In this document: positions 1 through 8,405 of the stretch, one piece after another | Layout: every line of letters begins with the position of its first letter | How positions within the stretch are numbered: the stretch's first letter is position 1 | Assembly: GCA_017472305.1 (NCBI GenBank) | Contig: JAFUQP010000007.1 | Location: forward strand, 69,272-133,271 | Length of the DNA stretch: 64,000 nucleotides | DNA from: Clostridia bacterium | GTDB taxonomy: Bacteria > Bacillota > Clostridia > Oscillospirales > CAG-272 | Reading direction: 5' to 3' | Made by a program: the position numbers and the translations under genes | Notes under the pieces: generated by a model | Database searches by the model: none | Told to the model about the DNA's origin: nothing | The model's input: only the letters and a program-made list of their open reading frames with translations

Positions 1-56
1 GCGGATTTATAATTATGATTGATAATAGACAGCTTCTGCTCGTAAGAAAAGGACAT
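1..56 (-). CDS. 5' end of a gene cut by the window edge, possibly whiA
   Basis: On the minus strand an AGGAGAA ribosome site (61-67, overlapping the murB stop codon) precedes an ATG at 54-56 and 18 open codons that run off the window, beginning MSFSYEQK. In Firmicutes murB is often followed by rapZ, yvcK and whiA, and WhiA proteins commonly begin MSF followed by an acidic or basic helix, so WhiA is my guess. Only 18 residues are visible, so the identity is inference; that a translated gene starts here is well supported by the ribosome site and the operon position. Confidence 0.5.
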   Translation of the reverse strand, partial: MSFSYEQKLSIINHNYKS

Positions 57-65
57 AGAGTTCTC

Positions 66-959
66 CTAAAAAACATCAATCTCAAGTTCGAGTAAAACGC
101 CGAATTTTCTTAACACCTCTTTTTGCGCAAGCGCCGCGAGCGAAAGATAATCCTTTGCCGTAGCACCGCAGGCGTTGACTATAAAGCCCGCGTGCTTTTC
201 GGAAATTTTCGCACCTCCGCACGCTCTGCCCTTAAGGCCGCAAAGGTCAATCATACGCGAGGCATAGCCGCCAGGCGGACGCTTGAAGGTGCTGCCTAGA
301 GACGGCTCTCTCGGTTGAGCCTTTCGCCGCGCTTCGGTAATTTCGCCTATACGCATAAGGCAGGCAGCGCTGCTATGCTCTCTTGCTTTAAGCGTGACCG
401 AAAGCAGAACAAATCTTCCCGACTTCAGAATACTCGTTCTGTAGCCGAAATCGAGGTCAGCTTGGGATAGGGTAATAACTCGGCAGGCTTCCCTGTCGTA
501 TAGCTCTGCGACTTCGATAAGCTCACATATCTCCCTGCCGTAGGCTCCTGCGTTGCCCACTGTAGCACCGCCGACAGTCCCCGGTATTCCCGAAAGCTCC
601 TCAAGTCCTGAAAGTCCTGCCCTTGCAAGTGAGCGAGAAAGTGCCGAAAGACTGACTCCCGTTTCTGCGGTAACTGCCGCGCCCTTAGCCGAAAAATCCG
701 CGAGTCCCGACGTCTTAACGATAATTTTGTCGGTTTTCCCATCGGGAAAAAGTATATTCGAGCAGCCGCCGACCACCTTGTAATCGAACGTGTGACTGTC
801 GAGATATTCAAGTACCGTAATAAGCTCGCCTCTGCATTTCGGGCTTACAACGAGCCTTCCCTCGCCGCCTATTCTGACCGACGAGAGCTCGGAGAGCCTT
901 TTGTTCTCCGTAAATTCAACTTCCTTCCTTTTGAGATAATCCAAAAATCTCAAAATCAT
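66..959 (-). CDS. murB: UDP-N-acetylenolpyruvoylglucosamine reductase MurB
   Basis: Cytoplasmic FAD/NADPH enzyme that reduces UDP-GlcNAc-enolpyruvate to UDP-MurNAc in peptidoglycan synthesis. The 297 residues are normal for the family. Visible motifs are RIGG (29-32) and GGCSN (64-68) of the FAD-binding domain, a glycine-rich GIPGTVGGATVGNAGAYG stretch (124-141), YR (173-174), and EPSLGSTFKRP (218-228), which carries the serine proton donor and is typical of type II (Gram-positive) MurB. The ATG start has a GAGGAC site upstream. It is the penultimate gene of the nusB-to-murB operon, 16 bp after recN, away from the dcw cluster at 12.8-24.9 kb. Confidence 0.95.
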   Translation of the reverse strand: MILRFLDYLKRKEVEFTENKRLSELSSVRIGGEGRLVVSPKCRGELITVLEYLDSHTFDYKVVGGCSNILFPDGKTDKIIVKTSGLADFSAKGAAVTAETGVSLSALSRSLARAGLSGLEELSGIPGTVGGATVGNAGAYGREICELIEVAELYDREACRVITLSQADLDFGYRTSILKSGRFVLLSVTLKAREHSSAACLMRIGEITEARRKAQPREPSLGSTFKRPPGGYASRMIDLCGLKGRACGGAKISEKHAGFIVNACGATAKDYLSLAALAQKEVLRKFGVLLELEIDVF

Positions 960-975
960 GAAGTCCTCACAAAAA

Positions 976-2658
976 TTATTCTCTTCTTAACATATCCATA
1001 GCGGCGGCGCGCTGCGATTCGGTTATCGCGATACCGCCAAGTATTCTCGAGAGCTCGTCAACCCGTCCCTTGCGGTCGAGCTTACGCACACTCGTTTCGG
1101 TCACTCCGTCAACGTCGCCCTTACTGATAAGGAAATGAACGTCACCTAGAGATGCAATCTGTGCGCTGTGAGTAACGCAGAAGAGCTGCGTTGTTTTCGA
1201 TAGCGAGAGCATCTTGATGCCGATTTTACGCGCGGTTTTACCCGATACACCCGCATCAATCTCGTCGTAAATCACGGTTGGAACGCCGTCGCGGTCAGCA
1301 ATAACGCTCTTCAAGGCAAGCATAATACGAGAAAGCTCTCCGCCCGAGGCAATTTTAGATAATGGCTGCGCGTCGGCACCTCTGTTTGCGCTGATATAAA
1401 ACTCTACACTGTCAGAGCCGTCCCTGTTAAGCTGCTTTTGTTCGTCCTTGAAGCTCTCGCGAAGAGAGGCGAAGAATACAACCTTCGGCATATCAAGGAA
1501 TTCAAGAGTGTCCTTAACCTTTGTTTCAAGCCCCTTGACTGCACCGAGGCGGCTCTCGTGAAGCCTGTTTGCAAGCTCGAGTGCCTCGGCATACGCCTCC
1601 TTCTCCTGCTTTTTCAGATTGAAGAGCAGGTCCTCGGAATTCTCGAGAGAGGAAAGCTCACTTGCCGCCCTTTCCCTGAATGCAAGAATCTCGGCAACAG
1701 TAAGGCCGTACTTCCTTTTAAGCTTTGCTATTTTATCGAGTCTTTCCTCTATTTCGTTAAGCTTGTCGGTGGGATTTTCGTCAATTCCGAGGGTCTGGTC
1801 AAATACCTCCTCGGCAATATCGTCTATCTGATACGAGTAGTCGCGAAGCCTGTCGGCAAGCTCCGAGAACTCGGGAACTACGTCGGAAATCTGAGTAAGC
1901 GCGGTAATGCTTCGGTCAAGAAGATAGCTTACGCTTCCCTTCTCGCTTCCCTTCAGCGCTCTGTATACGAACTCCGAATTCTTATTTATCTTTTCGCTGT
2001 TTCTAATCTTGACCTTAAGGTCTACGAGCTCTTCCTCCTCACCGTCGTGAAGCTCTGCTGAGTCTATATCCTTAATCTGATACTCGAGTATCTCCTTAAG
2101 TCGCTCGCTCTCGCTTGCCTTTGCCGAAAGCTCGGCAATTTCTTTTCTTATTTTATCAAGTCTTGAGTAAGATATTCTGTATTCGGCGAGCAGCCCCTCG
2201 AGATTTGCGTACACGTCAAGCATTGCAAGATGGTTCTTCGAGTCCATAAGCGACACAGTGTCACTCTGTCCGTGAATGCTGACAAGATAGGGGGTCACGG
2301 ATTTCAGAACGCTCATATTGACGAGCCTGCCGTTTATTGTTATCCTTGATTTTCCGTCGTCTGTAACAGTGCGTGACACGAGAACCGTTCCGTCCTCGTC
2401 GGGTCTTACACCGCATTCGAGAAGCTTATCTTCTATTGCCTCGGAAAAATCGCCGAAGAGTCCGCTCACCGTTGCACAGCTCTCGCCCGAGCGGATAAGT
2501 CCTCTCTCGGCTTTAGCTCCGAGAAGAAGATTTATACTGTCTATTACTATGGATTTACCCGCACCCGTTTCGCCTGTAAGCACCATAAAGCCGGGTGAAA
2601 AATCAAAATCAACCGACTTAATTACAGCGATATTCTCAATGTGTAGCGATAAAAGCAT
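976..2658 (-). CDS. recN: DNA repair protein RecN
   Basis: SMC-like ATPase that acts early at double-strand breaks. The 560 residues show an N-terminal Walker A GETGAGKS (29-36), a long central coiled-coil region (about 160-370) rich in Glu, Lys and Leu, and a C-terminal half-domain with the signature ASGGELSR and Walker B VIYDEIDAGVSG. Length matches the family. The start codon follows a GGAGTAGG site. It sits directly downstream of argR, the usual Firmicutes order (tlyA, nadK, argR, recN). Confidence 0.95.
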   Translation of the reverse strand: MLLSLHIENIAVIKSVDFDFSPGFMVLTGETGAGKSIVIDSINLLLGAKAERGLIRSGESCATVSGLFGDFSEAIEDKLLECGVRPDEDGTVLVSRTVTDDGKSRITINGRLVNMSVLKSVTPYLVSIHGQSDTVSLMDSKNHLAMLDVYANLEGLLAEYRISYSRLDKIRKEIAELSAKASESERLKEILEYQIKDIDSAELHDGEEEELVDLKVKIRNSEKINKNSEFVYRALKGSEKGSVSYLLDRSITALTQISDVVPEFSELADRLRDYSYQIDDIAEEVFDQTLGIDENPTDKLNEIEERLDKIAKLKRKYGLTVAEILAFRERAASELSSLENSEDLLFNLKKQEKEAYAEALELANRLHESRLGAVKGLETKVKDTLEFLDMPKVVFFASLRESFKDEQKQLNRDGSDSVEFYISANRGADAQPLSKIASGGELSRIMLALKSVIADRDGVPTVIYDEIDAGVSGKTARKIGIKMLSLSKTTQLFCVTHSAQIASLGDVHFLISKGDVDGVTETSVRKLDRKGRVDELSRILGGIAITESQRAAAMDMLRRE

Positions 2659-2681
2659 AAAACCTACTCCGTTATATGTAA

Positions 2682-3137
2682 TCAGGTCTTTCCAAAGGTT
2701 CTGTTAAGGTCGTCGGTAAGCTCTGCCGCAAACTCTGCGTCCTTTATTACAAGAAGAATAGTATCGTCGCCCGCAACGCTTCCGACTATATCGTTATGAT
2801 GGATTGAATCTATGCATACCGCGATAGCGTTTGCCATACCCGAGAAGGTTTTGACTACCACGATGTTACCCGCCGCCTCTATTTTCACAACCGAGTCGGT
2901 AATGGCAGAGTTAGGCACGAGAACGTTGCTGCTCCTACCGACAGAGGGGGCAACGTACTTATACGTTCCCATCGAGGTCACACCCTTGACGAGATTGAGA
3001 TGTCTTATATCTCTCGATACAGTCGTCTGAGTTACCTTGTAGCCGACCTCCTCAAGCTTGTTTATAAGAGTTTCCTGAGTATCTATATCGTATTTTTCTA
3101 CAAGCTCAAGTATTTTCTGCTGTCTTGCGTTTTTCAT
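2682..3137 (-). CDS. argR: Arginine repressor ArgR
   Basis: Arginine-responsive transcriptional regulator, normally hexameric. The 151 residues comprise an N-terminal winged helix (about 1-70, with the VTQTTVSRDIRHL recognition region) and a C-terminal oligomerisation and arginine-binding domain containing GSVAGDDTILLV, close to the family's GTIAGDDT motif. A GAAAGGAAAG ribosome site precedes the ATG. It lies 13 bp downstream of nadK and 23 bp upstream of recN. No arginine biosynthesis genes are in the window, so its targets cannot be named from here. Confidence 0.93.
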   Translation of the reverse strand: MKNARQQKILELVEKYDIDTQETLINKLEEVGYKVTQTTVSRDIRHLNLVKGVTSMGTYKYVAPSVGRSSNVLVPNSAITDSVVKIEAAGNIVVVKTFSGMANAIAVCIDSIHHNDIVGSVAGDDTILLVIKDAEFAAELTDDLNRTFGKT

Positions 3138-3150
3138 ATTCTTTCCTTTC

Positions 3151-4002
3151 TTAATCCTCTAATACCTTTATTTTCCTGAAAAGTGTCGAGAACATATTAC
3201 CTTCGGAGAAGGCTACCGTCTTAAGTCTTTTCTCCGCCATTGCAATAGTACAGCTCTCGTTTGGCATAAGAGTATCAACAAGCCTTCCGTCGAGGCTTAT
3301 ATTCAGCGAATCAAGTCCTGTATTCCTTATAGTTATACACTCCTCCGGCTCAAATATTATCGAGCGGTTAAAGAGCGAGTGCGGACAAATCGGAGTCATT
3401 ATAACAGTATCAAGATTATGCGCGACAATAGGTCCGCCCGCCGAGAGCGAATAGGCTGTAGAGCCCTGCGAGGTGGAAAAAATAATTCCGTCGGCGCGAT
3501 AGCTTACCGAGTCGCCTCTTCTGTTACAGATTCTGAAGTCGGTAATTCCGAGGTAGCTCTCGTGAGAGATGACTACGTCGTTAACCGCAAACCTGTCAAA
3601 CGTTACTTTTCTGCCGTCGTTTGTTGTCTTTTCAGCAGTCAGGAGCATACGCTCCTCTACCGAAAAGTCGTCTGTAGAAAGCCTTTCGAGTATTTCAAGG
3701 TTACTTGGGTCAACCTCGCTTAAGTATCCGACCTTTCCCATATTAACGCCGAGTATCGGCACCGAGAGCAGAAGCGCAATTCTTGACGCGTCTATAACCG
3801 AGCCGTCACCGCCGACAACGATTACCGCTTCAGCGTCCTTCGGAATTTCAGAGTAAATTTCAGCCCCCTGCTCCGAAAGCTCGGCATAGTCCTCGCTGAC
3901 GTAAGACAAAACCGAAAGTGACGCGAGCTTGCTTATTACCTTGCGGGTTATAAGAAGTCCCGTATCCTTATTGGAATTCGGTATTATTATAGCCTTTTTC
4001 AT
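3151..4002 (-). CDS. nadK: NAD kinase
   Basis: Phosphorylates NAD to NADP in the cytoplasm. The 283 residues carry the diacylglycerol-kinase-fold motif GGDGS (64-68, usually GGDGT), NMGKVGYL (87-94), and the SYRADGIIFSTSQGSTAYSLSAGG region that binds NAD. Its start overlaps the end of tlyA by 35 bp, which suggests translational coupling and is a common arrangement in Clostridia. Confidence 0.95.
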   Translation of the reverse strand: MKKAIIIPNSNKDTGLLITRKVISKLASLSVLSYVSEDYAELSEQGAEIYSEIPKDAEAVIVVGGDGSVIDASRIALLLSVPILGVNMGKVGYLSEVDPSNLEILERLSTDDFSVEERMLLTAEKTTNDGRKVTFDRFAVNDVVISHESYLGITDFRICNRRGDSVSYRADGIIFSTSQGSTAYSLSAGGPIVAHNLDTVIMTPICPHSLFNRSIIFEPEECITIRNTGLDSLNISLDGRLVDTLMPNESCTIAMAEKRLKTVAFSEGNMFSTLFRKIKVLED

Positions 4003-4729
4003 TTACGCACCTCCGAAAGTATGAGAGAAACTCAACGTTGCCGTCGCCGCCTTGAATAGGGGACTTAACCGTCCTTATATGCTTAAAGCCAAATGATTGG
4101 GCGCAACCGATAACCTTATCGCAGGCTTCCCTTCTGTATTTATCGTCCTTGACTATTCCGCCCTTGCCGAGCTTTTCCCTGCCGACCTCAAACTGCGGCT
4201 TTATAAGACAGATAAACTCTGCTCCGCATGAGAGCACCTCGGAAAGCGAAGGAATTATATAGGTTGCGGAAATAAAGGAAACGTCCATAACCGCAATTTC
4301 CGGAGAAAATCCGAAATCCTCACGCTTCATATATCTTGCGTTGTAATTCTCTATTACGGTAACTCTTCCGTCGGCTCTCAAAGCCTCTGCGAGCTGACCG
4401 CTTCCCGAATCGACCGCAATAACCTCGCATGCTCCGTGCTGAAGAAGGCAATCGGTAAATCCGCCGCTTGAAGCTCCCACGTCAATACACCTCTTGCCCT
4501 CGACAGAAACCCCGAATTCGAGAAGCGCCGCATCGAGCTTTATTCCGCCGCGGCTTACAAATCTCTTGAAATCGGTATTCACCTTGACCGAGTCGCCGTC
4601 CTCAACCGACAGCGACGGCTTCGTCACAACTCTGCCGTTAACTGTAACGGCACCGCCGACAATAAAGCTCTTTGCGTCGGTCCTGCTCGAGCATAAGCCA
4701 GAGTCAGAGAGGTAAACGTCAAGTCTCAT
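3968..4729 (-). CDS. tlyA: TlyA family rRNA (cytidine-2'-O)-methyltransferase
   Basis: S4 RNA-binding domain at the N-terminus (RLDVYLSDSGLCSSRTDAKSFI, then VTVNGRV) followed by an FtsJ/RrmJ-type SAM methyltransferase fold with DVGASSGGFTDCLLQHGA (SAM loop) and VMDVSFIS. Family members 2'-O-methylate 16S and/or 23S rRNA and are also called YqxC or hemolysin-like. I chose the ATG at 4727-4729, giving 253 residues that begin MRLDVYL like the family; in-frame ATGs at 4732 and 4741 lie inside the end of xseB. The 5' end overlaps xseB by 11 bp and the 3' end overlaps nadK by 35 bp. Confidence 0.9.
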   Translation of the reverse strand: MRLDVYLSDSGLCSSRTDAKSFIVGGAVTVNGRVVTKPSLSVEDGDSVKVNTDFKRFVSRGGIKLDAALLEFGVSVEGKRCIDVGASSGGFTDCLLQHGACEVIAVDSGSGQLAEALRADGRVTVIENYNARYMKREDFGFSPEIAVMDVSFISATYIIPSLSEVLSCGAEFICLIKPQFEVGREKLGKGGIVKDDKYRREACDKVIGCAQSFGFKHIRTVKSPIQGGDGNVEFLSYFRRCVNEKGYNNTEFQ

Positions 4730-4955
4730 CATCCAAAGCAAACGGAGCGTCGGTTATTCCCTGTCCGTTAACGTCGGTCAGAATACGAACTCTCTCCTCC
4801 GCCTTCTCAAGGCGCTCGTTACAGGTCTTTACAAGCGCGATTGCTTCCTCGTAGAGCTCGAGCGACTCGTCGAGAGGAAGGTTACCGCTCTCGAGCTTTT
4901 TTACTATGTCCTCAAGTCCGATAAGAGCCTTCTCAAATGATATTTTATTATCCAT
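4719..4955 (-). CDS. xseB: Exodeoxyribonuclease VII small subunit
   Basis: A 78-residue, all-helical acidic protein with the family core KISFEKALIGLEDIVKKLESG and LPLDESLELYEEA. It forms ExoVII with XseA, a single-strand nuclease. The ATG at 4953-4955 gives the expected length; a longer in-frame extension to 5039 lies inside xseA and is unlikely. Gap to xseA is 4 bp and the stop overlaps tlyA. Confidence 0.93.
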   Translation of the reverse strand: MDNKISFEKALIGLEDIVKKLESGNLPLDESLELYEEAIALVKTCNERLEKAEERVRILTDVNGQGITDAPFALDDET

Positions 4956-4959
4956 AAGC

Positions 4960-6189
4960 TTATTCTCCGTTCTTACTGAAAATCCTACCCGATATTCTGC
5001 CGTCAGAGAGGCGTATATTGACTGTGTCGCCAACCTCAATATCCAGCACGGATTTCAAAACTCCTCTATCCGACTCAACAACCGAATATCCGCGCGACAG
5101 AACGTTCAATGGGTTCATAGCCTCAAGCCTTCCAACCGTTAAGGCAAAGCTGTTTTTCTTCATATTAATCAGCGAGTCAAGCGCCCTCTTTATCCCGTCA
5201 AATGCCTGTGAAAGCTCCTCTCGCTTTGCGGTAAGTTCAGCAGTTATTGAATTTGCAGAGGTTTTCTCGCTATAACGCAGAAGACGTTCGCGAAGTCTTT
5301 CTATCCTGTTAATCAGTGACGTCCCCGCTCTGCGAAGCATATCGTCAAGCCTCATAAGGAGCTCGTCTGAATCCGGCACTGCAAGCTCTGCCGCCGCAGA
5401 GGGTGTAGGCGCGCGAAGGTCTGATACGAAATCGCAAATAGTAAAATCGGTTTCGTGTCCTACCGCCGAAATGACGGGCACCTCTGCCTCGTAAATTCTT
5501 CTTGCCAGTCTCTCGCTGTTAAATGCCCAGAGGTCCTCAATCGAGCCACCGCCTCTGCCGATAATTACGGTATCAACAAGCTTCGATTTGTCAAAATAGT
5601 CGATGCCCGAAATAAGCGTCGCCTCTGCTCCCTCGCCCTGAACGAGCGCGGGGTAAATATATATTTTAGCCGCTTTGAAGCGCCTTGTGATTACGTTGAT
5701 AATATCGCGTACCGCGGCTCCTGTCGGAGAGGTTATTACGCCAATGCTCTCGGGCAGGCGCGGCAGAGGCTTCTTGTGAAGCTCATCGAAGAGCCCCTCT
5801 GCCTCGAGCCTCTCCTTAAGCTGGTTGTACGCCGTATAGAGCGCGCCTATGCCGTCGGGCTGCATTGAGGAAACGGTAATCTGATACTGACCGCCAATCT
5901 CGTACACCGTGACGGTGCCGAAGGCTATAACCTTCATACCGTTCTCGGGTAAAAACTTAAGAGCCGACGCCTTGCCTCGGAACATCACCGCGCGAATGAC
6001 GCTCGTTTCGTCCTTTATTGAAAAATAAACGTGCCCTGAGGTGTGTTGCTTCAGATTCGAGATTTCTCCTCTTACGCTTACCGCACGAAGAAATCTGTCA
6101 CCGTCAATAAGTCTTTTTAAATATCCGTTAAGCTCGCTGACCGTCAGCACCTCTCGCTCGGGGCGCTCCCTTAAAGAGCTAATATCCAT
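4960..6189 (-). CDS. xseA: Exodeoxyribonuclease VII large subunit
   Basis: Catalytic subunit of ExoVII. The 409 residues show an N-terminal OB fold (about 12-110), the GRGGGSIEDLWAFN motif, SAVGHETDFTICDFVSDLRAPTPSAAAE in the catalytic domain, a coiled-coil stretch (about 275-340) and a short C-terminal beta domain with NPLNVLSRGYSV. Normal length. It lies 4 bp downstream of the TsaD-like gene; the ribosome site before the ATG is weak (GGTAAG), consistent with coupling. Confidence 0.95.
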   Translation of the reverse strand: MDISSLRERPEREVLTVSELNGYLKRLIDGDRFLRAVSVRGEISNLKQHTSGHVYFSIKDETSVIRAVMFRGKASALKFLPENGMKVIAFGTVTVYEIGGQYQITVSSMQPDGIGALYTAYNQLKERLEAEGLFDELHKKPLPRLPESIGVITSPTGAAVRDIINVITRRFKAAKIYIYPALVQGEGAEATLISGIDYFDKSKLVDTVIIGRGGGSIEDLWAFNSERLARRIYEAEVPVISAVGHETDFTICDFVSDLRAPTPSAAAELAVPDSDELLMRLDDMLRRAGTSLINRIERLRERLLRYSEKTSANSITAELTAKREELSQAFDGIKRALDSLINMKKNSFALTVGRLEAMNPLNVLSRGYSVVESDRGVLKSVLDIEVGDTVNIRLSDGRISGRIFSKNGE

Positions 6190-6193
6190 TATA

Positions 6194-7147
6194 TTACTTA
6201 CCGGCTAAATAAGCCCGCAGTGTAAGTGCAGCACATCCGACGGCATTATCAGCCGACATAAGCGGCTCTGCAAAATACACCTCGAAGCTTTCAGCCAACA
6301 TCCTTTTAATTATTGAATTGCACATAACGCCGCCTGCACATACGAATTTCGTTTTGCCGTATCTTTCCTCGTACTCAGCGCAAAGCGAGGCAATCGCCCT
6401 GCCGATATAATCGAAAACGAATGCTGCTGTGAGCGACTTATCCTCAGTGTCCTTATAGAGCTTCACCGCAAGATTTTCAAGTCCGGAAAGATTTATTCTG
6501 AGTGCATCGGAGGAAATCTTCTTTTTCGGGATTTTCTTCTTATTTTCAAGCGCAAGGCGCTCCACCTCGGGCCCTGCCGGGAACGAAAGTCCCATATACA
6601 CGCCTATTCTGTCGATTACCTGCCCTGCGTTGAGGTCGGAGGTTCCGCCGAGCAGCTCGGTTTCAAATCCACCCTCCGAGGGCTTAACCCTGACAAGCTC
6701 GGTCGTGCCGCCCGAAATATGAAATGCGGCAAACTCCTCGGACAAAAGCTCGGTCTTACCCGACGAATAAAGCGCTGCCATTATGTGACCGCACTGATGC
6801 GAGAATCGGTAAAGGGGCGCACCGAGTACAGTAGCCGCACTCTCAGCGCAAGACACGCCACAAAGAAAGCACGGCATATAAGAGCCCTCGGTATTTCTCG
6901 GTCTGTCGCTGACGCCCACCGCAACGATTTGCCTGTCGCCGATAAAGCTGCGAAGCTCCGAAAGAATATCGGGAATATTCACGGTATGAAGAAAGAGCGC
7001 GTCAGACTGACGGAGTCCGCGCTCCCCCGCCTTTACGGCAAGCGGTTTTTTAAGATTGGCGATTAGCTCGCCGTCGGTAGCAAGAAGTGCTGCGGAGGTC
7101 GTGTAGTTGCTCGTATCAAAAGCGAGAACCGCCGATTTATCCGTCAT
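6194..7147 (-). CDS. TsaD/Kae1-family ASKHA protein (paralogue)
   Basis: The 317-residue product has the actin/Hsp70-like fold of TsaD/Kae1 (peptidase M22 group): AFDTSNYTTSAAL at the N-terminus, a metal-binding H117-x3-H121 (SHQCGH), ISGGTTELV, and FVCAGGVMCN near the C-terminus. TsaD makes threonylcarbamoyladenosine on tRNA, but the motifs here diverge (canonical TsaD has an HHMxxH-type stretch and GGVAAN), and many Clostridia carry such a copy beside xseA in addition to true tsaD. No tsaB or tsaE is nearby. I therefore call it a paralogue of unproven function. The start overlaps the nusB stop as ATGA. Confidence 0.75.
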   Translation of the reverse strand: MTDKSAVLAFDTSNYTTSAALLATDGELIANLKKPLAVKAGERGLRQSDALFLHTVNIPDILSELRSFIGDRQIVAVGVSDRPRNTEGSYMPCFLCGVSCAESAATVLGAPLYRFSHQCGHIMAALYSSGKTELLSEEFAAFHISGGTTELVRVKPSEGGFETELLGGTSDLNAGQVIDRIGVYMGLSFPAGPEVERLALENKKKIPKKKISSDALRINLSGLENLAVKLYKDTEDKSLTAAFVFDYIGRAIASLCAEYEERYGKTKFVCAGGVMCNSIIKRMLAESFEVYFAEPLMSADNAVGCAALTLRAYLAGK

Positions 7148-7545
7148 TTTCTGTACTTCTCCCTTATAGCGTTGAGAACTCCGTTAACGAAGGAGTAGCT
7201 CTTCTCGTCGTCGTATTTCTTTGAAAGCTCGACTGCCTCGTTTATGGAAACCTTTGCGGGAATATCCTCCATAAACATAATCTCATAGGTAGCAAGCCTC
7301 AAGAGCGCACGGGAAACGGGAGAGATTCTCTCCTTCTTCCAGCCGACAAGCTGCTCCTCTATCGCACCGTCTATAGCCGTCCTGTTCTCGGTCACACCGA
7401 AGAACACCGTCTTTACGTATCCGTCAACCTCAAGTCCGCGCACCTCTGTTGCCTTGAGAAAAATCTCCTCGGCACACTCGTCACTCTTGCAGGCGTCCTC
7501 AAAAAGCAAAATAAAGGTGTTCTCTCTCGCTGTCTTTCTTTGCAT
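7144..7545 (-). CDS. nusB: Transcription antitermination factor NusB
   Basis: An RNA-binding helical protein that acts with NusA, NusE and NusG at boxA sites, mainly in rRNA operons. The 133 residues include RKTARENTFILLFE at the N-terminus, PVSRALLRLATYEIMF and PAKVSINEAVELSKKY, then FVNGVLNAI, all characteristic. It is the first gene of the minus-strand operon and has a consensus promoter 38 bp upstream. Confidence 0.93.
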   Translation of the reverse strand: MQRKTARENTFILLFEDACKSDECAEEIFLKATEVRGLEVDGYVKTVFFGVTENRTAIDGAIEEQLVGWKKERISPVSRALLRLATYEIMFMEDIPAKVSINEAVELSKKYDDEKSYSFVNGVLNAIREKYRK

Positions 7546-7582
7546 TATACAATCCTCTATGTATTTTATTTTACCGAATAAT

Positions 7583-7611
7583 ATTATACATATTTACTTT
7601 TAAAAAGTCAA
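7583..7611 (-). promoter_or_regulatory. Sigma-A promoter for the nusB operon
   Basis: On the minus strand TTGACT (7606-7611), a 17-bp spacer and TATAAT (7583-7588), with the nusB ATG 38 bp beyond. The spacing and hexamers are near consensus, and no other start is visible for the ten minus-strand genes down to position 1. Confidence 0.8.
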
Positions 7612-7679
7612 TATTTTTTCGTTAATAAATGCCTACATTTTATTATTTCACGAAAATTCTTCAAATTTACAAAATCGAC

Positions 7680-7708
7680 TTGCAAATTCGTGTCTGATAT
7701 GTTATCAT
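7680..7708 (+). promoter_or_regulatory. Sigma-A promoter for the 7739 gene and ruvAB
   Basis: TTGCAA (7680-7685), a 17-bp spacer and TATCAT (7703-7708), ending 30 bp before the ATG at 7739. Together with the nusB promoter it makes a divergent promoter pair in a very AT-rich intergenic stretch. Confidence 0.65.
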
Positions 7709-7738
7709 AATATGATGAATTTTGAAAGGAACCCACCT

Positions 7739-8194
7739 ATGAAAAGAATTCAGAGCATATTGCTTGGTGCCGCAGGTTATACGGTGCTTATTCTTTTACT
7801 GTTTTATATCTTCGCCTCGGTCAGCGGATTTACGGAGTCTGAAATAGGCTTCGGTATGTTCGCTCTTATACTCGCCTTCGGCGTGCTTATATCGCTTGCG
7901 GACAGGCTTTTATACCTCGACGCCGTAAAGCTACCCGTGAGAATAATTATTCATTACGTGGCTCTTATGATAGCCTTCTCGGTTATCTTTATCGGTTCGG
8001 GAAATATTGCTGCAAGAGGCGCTGCCGCAATCTTTGTCGCGGCGGTAGTATTTACTGCGCTGTACGCGGTTATTTTCGTCATTGCTTACTTTGTAAGAAA
8101 AGGAGTCAGAGGGCTTGACACCGCTCTTGACAGACGTATGCCAAAGCAGGACGCAAAGAAGAAAAACACAGAATACAAGCCCTTATATAAGTAA
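7739..8194 (+). CDS. Small polytopic membrane protein of unknown function
   Basis: The 151-residue product has about four hydrophobic segments (roughly 8-28, 36-53, 70-89, 95-120) and a basic, charged C-terminal tail ending KKKNTEYKPLYK. I chose the ATG at 7739 because AAAGGA at 7725-7730 is well spaced from it; the in-frame ATGs at 7712 and 7715 lie inside or just after the promoter. It resembles the DUF3021-like small membrane proteins of Firmicutes in layout, but I cannot assign a family. Its stop codon shares a base with the next start. Confidence 0.75.
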   Translation: MKRIQSILLGAAGYTVLILLLFYIFASVSGFTESEIGFGMFALILAFGVLISLADRLLYLDAVKLPVRIIIHYVALMIAFSVIFIGSGNIAARGAAAIFVAAVVFTALYAVIFVIAYFVRKGVRGLDTALDRRMPKQDAKKKNTEYKPLYK

Positions 8195-8397
8195 TGAATA
8201 TTGTGAAGTTCGGTGTCGGCGACACCTTGATAATGAAAAAGAAGCACCCCTGCTCATCCGATGCCTTCCGCGTTTTGCGTGCCGGTAGCGATTGCAGAAT
8301 TGTATGTCTTGGGTGCTCCCGCGACCTGACGCTCGAGCGCAGGGCGCTTGAAAAAATGATAAAAAAGGTTATTCCCCAAGAGGGGAATGCGGAATAG
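8194..8397 (+). CDS. DUF951 family protein
   Basis: A 67-residue protein with the DUF951 pattern: VKFGVGDTLIMKKKHPC, then FRVLRAGSDCRIVCLGC and a basic C-terminal helix. Members are small proteins of unknown function, perhaps nucleic-acid binding given the KKHPCG and CLGC motifs (a CxxC pair and a further Cys). The ATG overlaps the previous stop by one base, and ruvA follows 8 bp downstream. Confidence 0.85.
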   Translation: MNIVKFGVGDTLIMKKKHPCSSDAFRVLRAGSDCRIVCLGCSRDLTLERRALEKMIKKVIPQEGNAE

Positions 8398-8405
8398 GAC
8401 GGATT

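Noticed and set aside
1438..2061. 207-codon plus-strand ORF over recN
   Set aside because: It is the antisense of RecN, has no ribosome site, and its composition follows the reverse complement of a strongly supported gene.
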